A stretch of DNA of 64,000 nucleotides from Ulva prolifera. Taxonomy: Eukaryota > Chlorophyta > Ulvophyceae > Ulvales > Ulvaceae. How positions within the stretch are numbered: position 1 is the first letter of the stretch; every line of letters starts with the position of its first letter. This document shows positions 45,961 through 56,900 of the stretch, piece by piece. The stretch is taken from contig CM041197.1 of NCBI GenBank assembly GCA_023078555.1, positions 8,898,842 through 8,962,841 of the forward strand, read 5' to 3'. The position numbers were made by a program, and so were the translations under genes. Below the pieces are notes generated by a model. It ran no database searches and was not told the DNA's origin. It worked only from the letters and a program-made list of their open reading frames with translations.

Positions 45961-48900
45961 GCCAATCCCGCGGGACCAGGCAAGCTCCCTATCATGGGCA
46001 GGGGAACCATTCAGGTGAACCTGGGTACTTATGTTGACAAGCATGGGAACAAGCATCCATTAGATATGGAAATCCCTGGTGTTTACTATGCGCCTGAATG
46101 TCCGTACAATCTGCTTAGCACAATGGGTCTTAGGCATGAGCAAATATTTTTGGACACGCGTAGGAATGTGTTGTATATTCCTGGTTTGGGTGATATGGCT
46201 ACTGATATTGAGGACGATGTCAAATTTCAGGACCTAGATGTGGATGGTCATCCTGTTTTTGCGTTCAAAATGGAGGTAGACACCAAGCCTATTCTTGTCG
46301 GTGCCCCAGTCAACAGGGGAGTAGTCTGGTCTAACCAGAGCAGCCCGACCTGCGTGGTCGAGGACCAGCGACAGTGGCACCATGTGGCGGCTGCGGCCAT
46401 TGACCTACAGCGACCCAATACTGGGGGAGCTAAGGTCCCACATGACGCTTACCTGCTGGATCCTGCTTTGATAGCGCATTTGTCATTTCATCAGTCAAAT
46501 TGGGTTCTCAAGCGCATGCAATCCAACGCTGATTGTTATGGTCATTTGAATTTGAGTGTCGATTCCGAGCCACTGGGAAATCGGTGTCACGGCTGCCGAA
46601 TTGGCAAAGTGCCTGCGGGTAACTTCTCTGCCAATGATCGTGAGCTCATGGGCCAGGCCAAGTGGCCTGGTGAGCAACTGCACGCCGATTTAGCTGGTCC
46701 TGTCACTCCAGTAGGAATTGGAGGTGTGAAATATGCTTTGTTCGTGATGTGTGCCTTTACCCGCTATACTTTCGTGGTCGGTCTGCGCAAAAAGAGTGAG
46801 GCTGCGGCCATGATCTCTTATATTATTGAACGCATTCGGGTAAATGTGGTGAAGCCAGGTGAACCGGGTGTGCGCATCCTACACACCGACAAAGGGGGAG
46901 AGTTCATGGTTGAGGCCTTAAAACTCTACCTCCAGCGTCGCGGCATCACTCACCGCTTAACCCCCACAGCTGATCATCGCTGTAATGGCATGATCGAGCG
47001 GAGAATCGGAATCTCTTTTGAGTCACTCCGTGCAGTGCTGCTTGCGAGTGGCCTGCCTCTGTTCCTGTGGATAGAATATCTTGCCAGTGTTGTACATGGC
47101 CACAATCTCACGCCGTGCTCGGCGTTGTACCATGACAAACTGGCACTCATTCTAAAGTCCCAGAAAGCTCAGCATGCCATCAACGCTGCGGCAGATGTGG
47201 CTGAAGCTGAAAAGGGCACAAAGCGCATGAAAAAGGCCGAGCGCGATAAGTTGAGGGATGAGAAAAAGCGCAAGTACAAGTTGCTTGCGTCGACAGAGTC
47301 AGATGAGTTTTTAGTGCGGTCTTGTGACAAGGATATCATTCCTTACATGTCCTTTTTCCGGGACACCTCCGTTGAGGTGTTCCAAGATCTGCTGCGGCAG
47401 CAGCGTCCGTGGGGGGTTGAGGTGTATGCATATCCCAGGGATGACAAGCTGCGGAAGTTGTCCCCGCGGGGTGTCCTTGCATACTGGGTCGGGGCCGGGC
47501 TGGGCCCCAGCATGCAGCGTGTGTACGCCCAGGATGTTCCTGGGGGTAGGGTTTTTGTTGTGCGTCAGGTGATGTGCACTGCGGATCAGATGATCCGCCA
47601 CGTACGTAAGTACGATGCGTCCGCTGTTGTGGACAAGAGGGAGCCCGCGGAGGTTGCGAACTCTTACAAGGTTGCCTTTAAGGGGGACAATGAGGGCGAG
47701 CGTGTGACAGATAGTGATGTCCCCCCTTTCCTGTCTGATCACACGTATGACGGGGGAGTGTTGCGCCGTCTGCGTGACCAGCTTCACACCCCCCCGGTCA
47801 TGGTAGGGTTCCTGTCATGGAGATGACTTTCCGTCAGGACGATCCTAGCCCCAGTCCTGCTGTGTATTCTCCACGGTTTGGGGCTGGCTCCTCTGCGGAG
47901 ATAATTCGGGGTGACCCCTCCCGGGCCACACCGGAAATGGCCAGAGTAACTCTGCATCGCACGCGTGCGACCTCCAGAGCTGCTGCCCATCCGGATGTCC
48001 CTGTCCACCTTCGTGTGCATGGTGAAGTGCATCACCCTGTGGCTACGCCGTCGCGCACTGCGAAATACGTCGCCACGCGCAACGCTGTATTGCACGACCC
48101 TGGTGTAGAAGCTGCGTTTCCTGTTCAAATGTCTGTCAGTGCGTCTGATGACGACATGGATGAGGACAACGATAGTCCTGGCATCTATGATGATGATGAT
48201 GAACAGCGCATGGACTACACCGTCTCAGATGATGAACGGGCTGCGGCCCATCAGAATCTGGAGGCTCAGCGGGTCCGTTCCGGAAGTCATTCGGCTGCGG
48301 CCTCAGCATCTGGCGCGGGGACAGTTACTCAGCCCCTGCGAGGAGCCGAGGCGCCGAGGCCCTTCTGGGAGGATGAGCCAGATGAGGTGGAGACCGGGTC
48401 CGAATTAGGGGGAGAGGATCCGGACCCCTCAGCCGCAGTTGGGGTTGATTTGCCTGACGAGGTGAGGGCCATTCCAGCTGCCTTACCTCGTATTAAAATC
48501 AATCCTCTTGTACGCAGACGCCTTGTTCCATTGGCTGCAGATGTAGCAGCTACACACATGAATGAGCCTGCGGGTTCTGACATTGCTGGTAGTGAAACAG
48601 TAGCTGCTATTGACGCTCCGGGCTGCAGCCAGGACACATCAGCCGCGGCTGACTGTGGAGTGTCCTGTGCAGGCCTGAAGCCTCAGCATGTGGAGTCTGG
48701 CGAGCAGCAGAATGCTCAGCGTCGTGGGTCGCGCAGAGCAGCTGCCGCCAGGAAGCAGAAGCCTTCCGACCCTGATCTGCCTTCTATGAAGGAAGGACTC
48801 GCGGGTCCAGACAGGAATGCTTGGCTGCGTGCCATGCAGGAGGAGGTGGAAGCACTGGGTCAGCACGGGACATTTATGTTGTGCTATCTGCCTGCGGGTA

Positions 48901-50348
48901 AGAAAGATATCTCGGGCAAGTGGGTGTTCAAGATCAAGCGCGGACCCGCTGGTGAGATTCAGCGTTACAAGGCACGTTATGTAGCTCGTGGTTTTTCTCA
49001 GGTAGAAGGGATAGATTTCTGCGAGACTTGGTCCCCTGTCGGTAGTTACGCGACACTGCGTGTGTTGCTGTCTATTGCTGCTCAGGAGGATCTGGAGATT
49101 AGCCATATAGACATACAGTGTGCTTTTCTTAACGGTGACCTGGAGGAAGAGGTCTTCGTTGAACAGCCCCCGTACTTTACAGACGGGACAGCACGTGTAT
49201 GGAAATTGCATAAGACTCTGTATGGCCTGAAGCAAGCCGCTCGCGAGTGGCATAAAGCTCTAGTAAAGGTCTTGGCTGAACTGGGATTTGTGTGCGCACA
49301 AAGTGATCCTGGACTGTATGTCAGAACAACTGGTCGATGTCTTGTTTTTCTGTGGGTAGATGACTTGTTCATTTTCAGTTGCTCCGCGGGGCTGCAGGAA
49401 ATCATCAGTGTCATTCTCACGAAATTTGGAGGCAGAGACCTAGGTGACCTGTCTTGGGCACTTGGCACTGAGATCACGCGTGATCGAAAGGCCAAAACAA
49501 TCACAATGACACAACGTAACAAAATCCAGAACTTGCTGGACAAATACAGTATGTATGACTGTCGTAAATCTCCCACTCCCTTAGTGCCGCGGCAACAACT
49601 AAGGAGTGCGAAAGAGCATCCTGACTTGGAGAAAGCCAGTGCTGCTGAGCATTCCAGGTTCATGAGTGCTGTAGGAAGCATCCAGTATATTGCAGGAGTG
49701 ACACGACCTGACCTGAGCTATGTGGCACATGCCCTGGCCCGGCACATGTCTAGTAATTTGAAGGAACATTGGTCTGCCGTGCAACATGTTCTGAGATACC
49801 TACAGTCCACAAAGAATTTTGGAATAAAATTTGTAGGCTCTGAGGGACACGGGTGTTTATTAGAGGCTTTTTCAGATGCAGATTTTGCGAATTCTGCAGA
49901 TCTGAAGAGTGTGCACACGTGTCTGGAGTGTGGACACGTGTCTGGTATGATTGTTCGGGTGTATGGGATCTGTGTTCTCTGGCGCTCGAAGAAGCAGAGT
50001 ATAGTGGCTGGGGATACAACAAAGGCTGAGCTCATTGCGATGAGTGCAACAGCCAACGAGCTGATGTGGATGAAGCAGTTGCTTCTCGACGTGAAGCTTG
50101 TCCCACATAAGCCGACTCTGTGGGGTGACAATAAGAGTGCCAATATCTTGGCTGTGAATGTTGTATCCACTGACAGATCCAAGCACATTCGTGTGCGGCA
50201 CTTGCGGGTGCGGGAATATGTCCAGATGGATGAACTTAAGGTAGCATGGGTAGGCACTGTTGATCAATTAGCGGATGTGTTCACTAAAGTGCTGCCCGGA
50301 CCTTCTTTGCAAGAGGTTCGTAATAAACTCCAGCTAGTGGAGACGTAG
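45961..50348 (+). pseudogene. Copia-A copy 6 pol, frameshifted
   Basis: The first part is open to a TGA at 47824-47826; the second part is open from about 47800 in another frame to TAG at 50348. Comparison with copy 2 places a one-base loss in the C run at about 47791-47797 (before GGTCATGGTAGG). Integrase motifs (HADLAGPVTP, LHTDKGGEF, NGMIERRIG), RT (DIQCAFLNGDLEEE, LWVDDLFIF) and RNase H (SDADFANSADLKSV) are present. A 27-bp in-frame insertion at about 49913-49939 adds HTCLECGHV inside RNase H. An open frame from 45607 reads from flanking DNA into the protease end and is a chance fusion. The copy is dead as an autonomous element. Confidence 0.9.
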
Positions 50349-50365
50349 CAGGGTTTATTGGGGAG

Positions 50366-50714
50366 TGTCACAATGCATGAGCCTGCGGGCAGCAGCGTGG
50401 TGACAGGTGCACCCATGCACGCAAGATCTGCGGATCCGGTGCAGGGGTAAGCCGCCAGCCGTGATTGTCTCGATGTAGTGAGAGAGATCGCGCGAGGGTT
50501 TCCCGTCGTAACCTTGAGTGTTCAGTGTGCATATAAGCATGTGCACACTGAGATCTGTAACCATTCTTATCACTGTTTCACGGTACTAGCTGTATCCTGA
50601 TCTCCCCCTCGCATTCCTCGGTTCTACCTCTGTGCGCAGCAGGTATGGAATGCTGGCTGCCTGACCTGACCTAAGACTGCGCGTCTGACCTGCAGATAGA
50701 GAGCGTTTCTAACA
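50366..50714 (+). repeat. 3' LTR of Copia-A copy 6
   Basis: This 349-bp LTR has TGTCACAATGC at its start; its end reads TTTCTAACA in place of TTTCTGACA. Confidence 0.92.
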
Positions 50715-50998
50715 GCCCCATGCGCTCGCCCGTGTCTCGAGATCCGGAATCCCCCGTCCCACGTGTGACGGTCCGTCACACGCCTGCAGATGACATGCAT
50801 GGCTCATAGTACTCCGGAAGCCTCCGGACTGTCCCGTCAGCCCACGTGACTGCGGCTGGCAGTGCGGGACCCTGTTCCCGCTGGTCGCCAGACCCGTCCC
50901 GCTGACGCAGGCGAGCCATCGAGGCGCTGCTCTGGACCCCTCCGGAAGCGTTGCGAATGTCCAGCGTACAGGCGGACACACTGGCATCCTCTAGGGCC
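50715..50998. other. GC-rich unannotated stretch
   Basis: Nothing recognisable apart from repeated CCGGAAGC and CCCGT words; no gene is called. Confidence 0.4.
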
Positions 50999-51012
50999 AG
51001 CGTGCTGGCCAC

Positions 51013-51207
51013 TTTCTGGGTTGAGAGCTCTGTTCCCGGAGCATGTGATGCACGTGTTTTTGGTTGATGTTAGGGTTGTTTGTTGGGATGCGTTCTTGGG
51101 GTTGCTCGAGTGGCGGCCACTCGCTTGGCGTGTTAGCTTGTTGTGTGAGTTGGCTTGATGTGTTTATTTGCTTTGCCATACAATGGCCCGGTATGTGTAA
51201 CTTGAAG
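51013..51207 (+). mobile_element. NLTR-1 tail, 5'-truncated 195-bp insertion with 14-bp target duplication
   Basis: The fragment matches the last part of the non-LTR element at 53042-53287 (reverse complement): TTTCTGGGTTGAGAGCTCTG near its start and TGGCCCGGTATGTGTAACTT at its end. It is bracketed by AGCGTGCTGGCCAC at 50999-51012 and 51208-51221. A 3'-terminal fragment with a long target duplication is what target-primed reverse transcription leaves. Confidence 0.88.
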
Positions 51208-51470
51208 AGCGTGCTGGCCACGGCGCACTGTGTCGTACACTGCCTGCCCACACCACGACCTGATAGGGTACACGACGGCTCTCACCCTCCGTGTCTCTAC
51301 ACGGACAGTCCTTGCGTCTCGCCTTGGGGTGCGGGTGTGCGCCCGCGACTCCATCGCCGCGCCACCGGTCCGTCCAGCGTCGCGAGCCCCGCCAGCGTCC
51401 CCCGCCTGCCCCCGCAACGCGGCTTCGACCAAAATATAAGCACGTAAGCCTTAACTATCCAACACGAAAC

Positions 51471-51543
51471 TAGCAACGCCCGGGATCGAACCAGGGACCT
51501 CAAGATCTTCAGTCTTGCGCTCTCCCAACTGAGCTACATTGCC
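51471..51543 (-). tRNA. trnF-GAA: tRNA-Phe (anticodon GAA)
   Basis: The minus strand folds as a complete 73-nt tRNA without intron. Acceptor strand GGCAATG pairs with CGTTGCT (one G-U at the tip), D arm GCTC...GAGC with AGTTGGGA, anticodon stem CAAGA/TCTTG with loop CTGAAGA, and T arm CCTGG/CCGGG with TTCGATC. The anticodon GAA reads Phe codons. The CCA end is not encoded, as is usual for nuclear genes. It is flanked by transposon remnants. Confidence 0.95.
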
Positions 51544-51940
51544 ATCTTCAACAAGTCACATCGCATTGCCAATATATACATAGAACACGGGCAAAACATA
51601 ATGTCCTGTCGGATGTATATATCTCTCTCTTTCTCTCTCTGATACTTGAAGCTGAAGCATGAAGCTCGATGCTGGCGGAGCGCTGCAGCCAGCGTAGCCA
51701 GAGGTGCATGCAGCTGCGGCGCTCTGCTGCTCGATGCATGATGCTCGACGCTCAATGTAATCGATTTCTGTAACAGTAAATATAATGCAGTGAGTTATAT
51801 TCAGAATATGTGATATATCAGCAGGGCTCGAAGCTGCCACGTCCGTGGCGGAGCGCCGCTGAAAAGTTCGACAGCCACTAGCCAAGGTTCAAAGGGGGGC
51901 CTGAGGGGGGGCCTGCCAGCCTGTGACGCTTGAAAAACGT

Positions 51941-51982
51941 GATGTGCCGGTGGATGCTTTTCTGGGTTGAGAGCTCTGGTCG
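51941..51982 (+). repeat. NLTR-1 remnant, short
   Basis: A 42-bp match to the region around the NLTR-1 stop codon (GTGATGTGCCGGTGGATGC, then TTTTCTGGGTTGAGAGCTCT). No 3' tail follows. Confidence 0.7.
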
Positions 51983-52474
51983 TCGTAGATTATGTGTAAT
52001 ATAATCGCGATTATGGTGGGTCATGGAGACGGACGCATGCTGTACCGGCAATAGGCGTGGCCAGAGGTGCTCATGACTGCTGTCGAGAGCAGCTATGAGA
52101 TGGTGGCACGCGGAGCATATAGGCGGGAGCTGGCTGGAGCTCTTCACGCAAGAGAGGTTTGTACTGTGCATCTGATTGCTCTTCTTTAGCTCAGTTTCCC
52201 GGCCGCCCGGGCCCTTTGTTTGTGCAGGAGCAATGCGCGTGGCGCACCGGGCTGCGTCTCTCGGTGCTTGCGTCCCGGCGGTGGTGGGCTCCATCGAGGC
52301 TGGTGAAGATTCAAGTTCCGGACTGTGACCCCCATCGGTGACAGGCCCATGGCCCTCTACTCAGTTGCTCCAGAGATATCCAAGGGGTAGTGCCTCCAAG
52401 TGCTACGTGCCTCCGGGCACCGGTGTTTATTCAACACCGCCGTCTGAGTGACCATAAGGCGCGTTTTGTGCGAT

Positions 52475-52612
52475 TGTGTTTGGATGTTGTCCGGGTTGTT
52501 TGCCGTGGTGAGTTCTTGTGGTTGCTTGTGTTGCAGCCGGTCGCTGGTTTGGCTTGATGTTGTGTGTTTGCTTTGCCATACAATGGCCCGACATGTGTAA
52601 CTTGATGAACAG
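52475..52612 (+). repeat. NLTR-1 tail, diverged copy
   Basis: The stretch ends TTTGCCATACAATGGCCCGA, then CATGTGTAACTTGA, and contains GGGTTGTTTGCCG and GGTTTGGCTTGATG, all counterparts of the NLTR-1 3' untranslated region. No target duplication was found. Confidence 0.7.
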
Positions 52613-52786
52613 CTGCACTATATGCAGATCAATATCCCACAGTCATGACCACTAGCACACTGTTGCTGCATGATATGCATTAGCCGCTACATTGACTCAG
52701 CACGAGTCAGCACGAGTCAGCATGTCTACTCAGCGGGCGCTCAGCACTAGGCTAAACACACTTCTCTCAACACGCCCCCATAGTCT

Positions 52787-53042
52787 AGGGCACAACGCCA
52801 AGCGGCAGGCGATGCTTCTCAAAAATCCGTTGCGACAGTGGCTTCGACAAAACATCAGCTGGATTGTCAGCTGTTGGAACTGGAAGGAATCTCATCTGTT
52901 GTCGCTTCACCTTCTCTCTCACATGATGGAAAACAATTTCTATGTGCTCAGTCCGGGCAGCTGAAAGTGGATCTTCAATTAAACTCTTCGCTGCCCTGTT
53001 GTCAATCCCTATTGGTATACAAGCTGGAGGAAGGCCTGTCAT
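52787..53042 (-). pseudogene. Copia RNase H C-terminal fragment (third family)
   Basis: The minus strand reads IGIDNRAAKSLIEDPLSAAR, TEHIEIVFHHVREKVKRQQM and TADNPADVLSKPLSQRIFEK, the RNase H end of a copia polyprotein, with a stop at about 52787. Past the stop, TATGGGGGCG followed by TGTTGAGAGAAG (52780-52761) looks like a polypurine tract and LTR start. The other end is cut by the NLTR-1 insertion at about 53042. It is not Copia-A or Copia-D. Confidence 0.8.
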
Positions 53043-53287
53043 AAATGAGGAACCTTAAGTTACACATACCGGGCCATCGTATGGCAAAGCAAATCAATAC
53101 ATCAAGCTAACACACACAACAAGCTAACAAGCCAAGCGAGCGGCCGCCACACGAGCAACCACTAGAACTTGGGTAACTAGAACGCATCCCAACAAACAAC
53201 CCGGACACCAACCAAAAACAAGTGCATCAAACGGGTTTCCAGGAACAGAGCTCTCAATCCAGAAAGGCATCCACCGGCACATCAAGG

Positions 53288-53632
53288 TGTCACAATGCAT
53301 GAGCCTGCGGGCAGCAGCGTGGTGACAGGTGCACCCATGCACGATCTGCGGATCACGTGCAGGGGTAAGCCGCCAGCCAGGATCGTATCGATGTAGCGAG
53401 AGAGATCCTGCGAGGGTTTCCCAGCGTAACCCTCGAGTGTTTACAGTGTGCATATATTGCAGTGCACACTAAGAGCTGTAACCTTTTCTTTACTGTTTCA
53501 TGGTACTAGCTGTACCCTGTCTCCTCCCGCATTCCTCGGTTCTACCTCTGTGCGCAGCAGGTATGGAATGCTGGCTACCTGACCTGACCTAAGACTGCGT
53601 GTCTGACCTGACAGATAGAGTGATTTCTGACA
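53288..53632 (+). repeat. 5' LTR of Copia-A copy 3
   Basis: This 345-bp LTR carries a TATA-like CATATATT at 53451 and TGTAA at 53477-53481. It ends TTTCTGACA. Confidence 0.94.
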
Positions 53633-53939
53633 TGGTATCGGTGATCGTTTACGTTATGTCTTTGTATGGTCTTGTTCAGGAAGTCATCGGCCAATGTCTG
53701 TGCGCAGACTTGGCGGGGCATTCCACTGTTCTGTCGGCGCTTAGACTGCGGTCAATAAGCGCAGATATCATTAACTGTCTCGTGGCATATTGTTATCAGA
53801 TACAATTCGAGCAGCTGTTTCAAATGATTAGCGCTGAGAAAAGCGAATGCGTTCGCTTATTTTTCCAATCCGACGGCTTGCGAGCCAAACCTTTGCTTCG
53901 TTGCTGCGCGCGACGCACAACCGCCTGTTCTACTGTAGG

Positions 53940-56900
53940 ATGTCTCACTCCAACCGCTCAGCTTCAAACTCTTCTCGCGAGGAGAATCGCGGCGAGGCTG
54001 ATCAGCAGCCTATTGTCGACAGGGGTGCTCACCAGCAGCTCCCTGGTAGAGAGCAGCCCGAGGGCATGCTGCTCCGTGATGGACGAGTGGTCCGGCCACG
54101 CTCTTCCGCTCAGACTGGGCACAGCAGTCAGCAGGTGCCCAATCCTTCTCATGTCGTGTATGATTCAAGTCACGCTGAATCGTTTATCACGCTTGAAACG
54201 TTGACCGAAGCGCTGCGAGCGTCTCGGGGACGTAACGAGCCTGATTTGACAAAGGGAAAACTGCCTGAGTGGAATCATAAGACCGAAAGTTTCGTTGCGT
54301 ACGAACAGAAAGTCTTTTTGTGGTTAGGGCAATACGAGCTAGACCATCTGTTGCAGCACGCACCGTCTGCGGACGAACAGCGTGTTCATGCTAGGGCGAG
54401 GACACAGGTCCTTATGTCTTTGCCTGACGCTGATAGAACGACTGTCTATCGAATGTCGCATTTGTGCGAGGCCTGGGCCTACCTTACTGCAAAGTATAGG
54501 CCCAGCACCGAAGCCGAGATCCACAGGTTGTGGAGCCGGTTTAATTCTTTGTCACAGAACAATAGAGATGTCGCATCTTATTGTGGTGATGTTATGAGTG
54601 TGTACACTCAACTGGAGGCACTAGGTGCCGATGTGGGCCAGCGATGGCTCAGACTCAAACTGTTAGAGGTGGGGGAGGAGTTCAATGCCGTGCGCGGCGA
54701 AGTTCTTCACTCCTCCCCTCATGTCATAATTTCACGTTTGACCGAACACGCCGATTTGCTGAAGCAACAGCGGCAGCTGCAGGCTAGGTCTGGGGCGCCC
54801 GCGGGCAAACCAGGCCAAGGCTGGCGAAAGCAACCCCGTGGTGATGGTCCTGTGGTCGCCGCTCTTGGGGCTGGCCAGGCTCCTCGCGAGGAGACCAGGA
54901 CCTGTTTCTTCTGCAAGAAGAAGGGACATTTGCGTGCGAACTGCCCCCAACGCAAACAGGCTGCGGCCAAAGATGTGTGTGCGGTTGAGATGCCTGAGCA
55001 ATATCCAATGCCTGACGCGTCTCTGCCATGGAACATTATTGTAGATAGTGGGTCGGACATGCACATAGTAGGGAATCGTGAAATGTTCACTGAGTACGGT
55101 CCGTGTCAGAAAGTTGCCAATCTCGCGGGACCTGGGCAGCTTTCTATCATGGGCAGGGGAACCATTTTGGTGAACCTGGGTACTTACGTGGATAAGCATG
55201 GTCAAAACCATCCGTTAGATGTCGAGATCCCTGGTGTATACTATGCTCCTGAATGTCCGTACAACCTGCTTAGTACAATGTGTCTTAGACACGAGCAAAT
55301 GTTCCTAGACACGCGTAGAAATGTGTTGTATGTCCCGGGTCTTGGTGACATGGCCACCGACGTAGAGGATGACGTCAAATGTCAGGAACTAGATGTTGAT
55401 GGTCACCCTGTGTTTGCGTTCAAAATGGCTGTGGAAACTAAGCCCATTCTCGTCGGTGGGCCTGTCAATAGGGGGGTGGTCTGGTCTAACCAGAGCAGTC
55501 CGACCTGCATGGTCGCGGACCAGCAACAATGGCATCATGTGGCAGTTGCGGCTGTTGATCTTGTGCGCCCCAATGCTGGGGGGGCCGAGGTCCCACATGA
55601 TGCGTATTTGCTGAACCCTGCTTTTATCGCACATTTGTCTTTTCACCAGTCGAACTGGGTGCTCAAGCGTATGCAGTCGAACGCTGAGTTTTATGGTGGT
55701 TTGAATTTGAGTGTCGATTCCGAACCTTTCGGAAATAGATGTCATGGCTGCAGAATTGGCAAAGTACCTGCGGGTAAATTCTCTGCCAATGACCGTGAGC
55801 TCATGGGCCAGGCGAAATACCCTGGCGAGCAACTGCATGCCGATCTAGCTGGTCCTGTCACTCCAGTAGGAATTGGAGGTGTGAAATATGTCTTGTTTGT
55901 GATGTGTGCTTTTACTCGTTATACTTTCGTGGTCGGTCTGCGCAAAAAGAGTGAGGCTGCGGCCATGATCTCTTATATCATAGAGCGCATTAGGGTAAAT
56001 GTGGTGAAGCCAGGTGAACCGGGTGTGCGCATCCTTCACACTGACAAAGGGGGAGAGTTTATGGTCGAGGCCTTAAAGCTCTACCTCCAACGTCGCGGCA
56101 TCACTCACCGCACTACCCCCACAGCTGATCATCGCTGTAATGGCATGATCGAGCGGAGGATAGGAGTCGCCTTTGAGGCACTCCGTGCTGTGCTGCTTGT
56201 GAGTGGCCTCCCTCTGTTGATGTGGATTGAATGCCTTGCCAGTGTTGTCCATGGTCACAATCTGACGCCGTGTTCGGCGCTGTACCATGACAAGCTGGCA
56301 CGTATCCTGAAATCCCAGAAAGCTCAGATGGCCATAAACGCTGCGGCGGATGTGGCTGAGGCTGAAAAGGGTCAAGGAAAGCGCATGAAAAAGGCCGAGC
56401 GCGACAAGTTGAAAGAGGAGGAGCAACGCAAGTATAAATTGCTTGCAAGTACTGAGTTAGATGAGTTTCTAGTGCGGTCGTGTGATAAGGATATAATTCC
56501 TTATATGTCTTTTTTCAGGGACACCTCCGTTGAGGTGTTCCAGGATTTGCTGCAGCAGCAGCGTCCATGGGGGGTTGAGGTGTATGCATATCCCAGGGAT
56601 GACAAGCTGCGGAAGTTGTCCCCTAGGGGTGTGTTAGCACATTGGGTCGGGGCTGGGCTGGGCCCCAGCATGCAGCGTGTGTACGCCCAGGATGTTCCTG
56701 GGGGTAGGGTGTTTGTTGTGCGCCAGATCATGTGCACTGCGGATCAGATGATCCGCCACGTACGAAAGTACTATGCGTCCGCCGTTGTGGACAAGAGAGA
56801 GCCTGCGGAGTTTGCGAACTCCTACACGGTTGTCTTTGAGGGGGATAACGAGGGTGAACGTGTGACAGACAGCGATGTTCCTGATTTCCTGTCTGACCAC

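Larger units (their letters stand above)
45960..50714 (+). mobile_element. Copia-A copy 6, 5'-truncated
   Basis: Sequence homologous to Copia-A begins abruptly within the protease region (GCCAATCCCGCGGGACC) and continues through integrase, RT and RNase H to a 349-bp 3' LTR (50366-50714). The 5' LTR, gag and knuckle are missing. It is closest to subfamily A2. No target duplication can be paired, as expected for a truncation by deletion. Confidence 0.93.
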
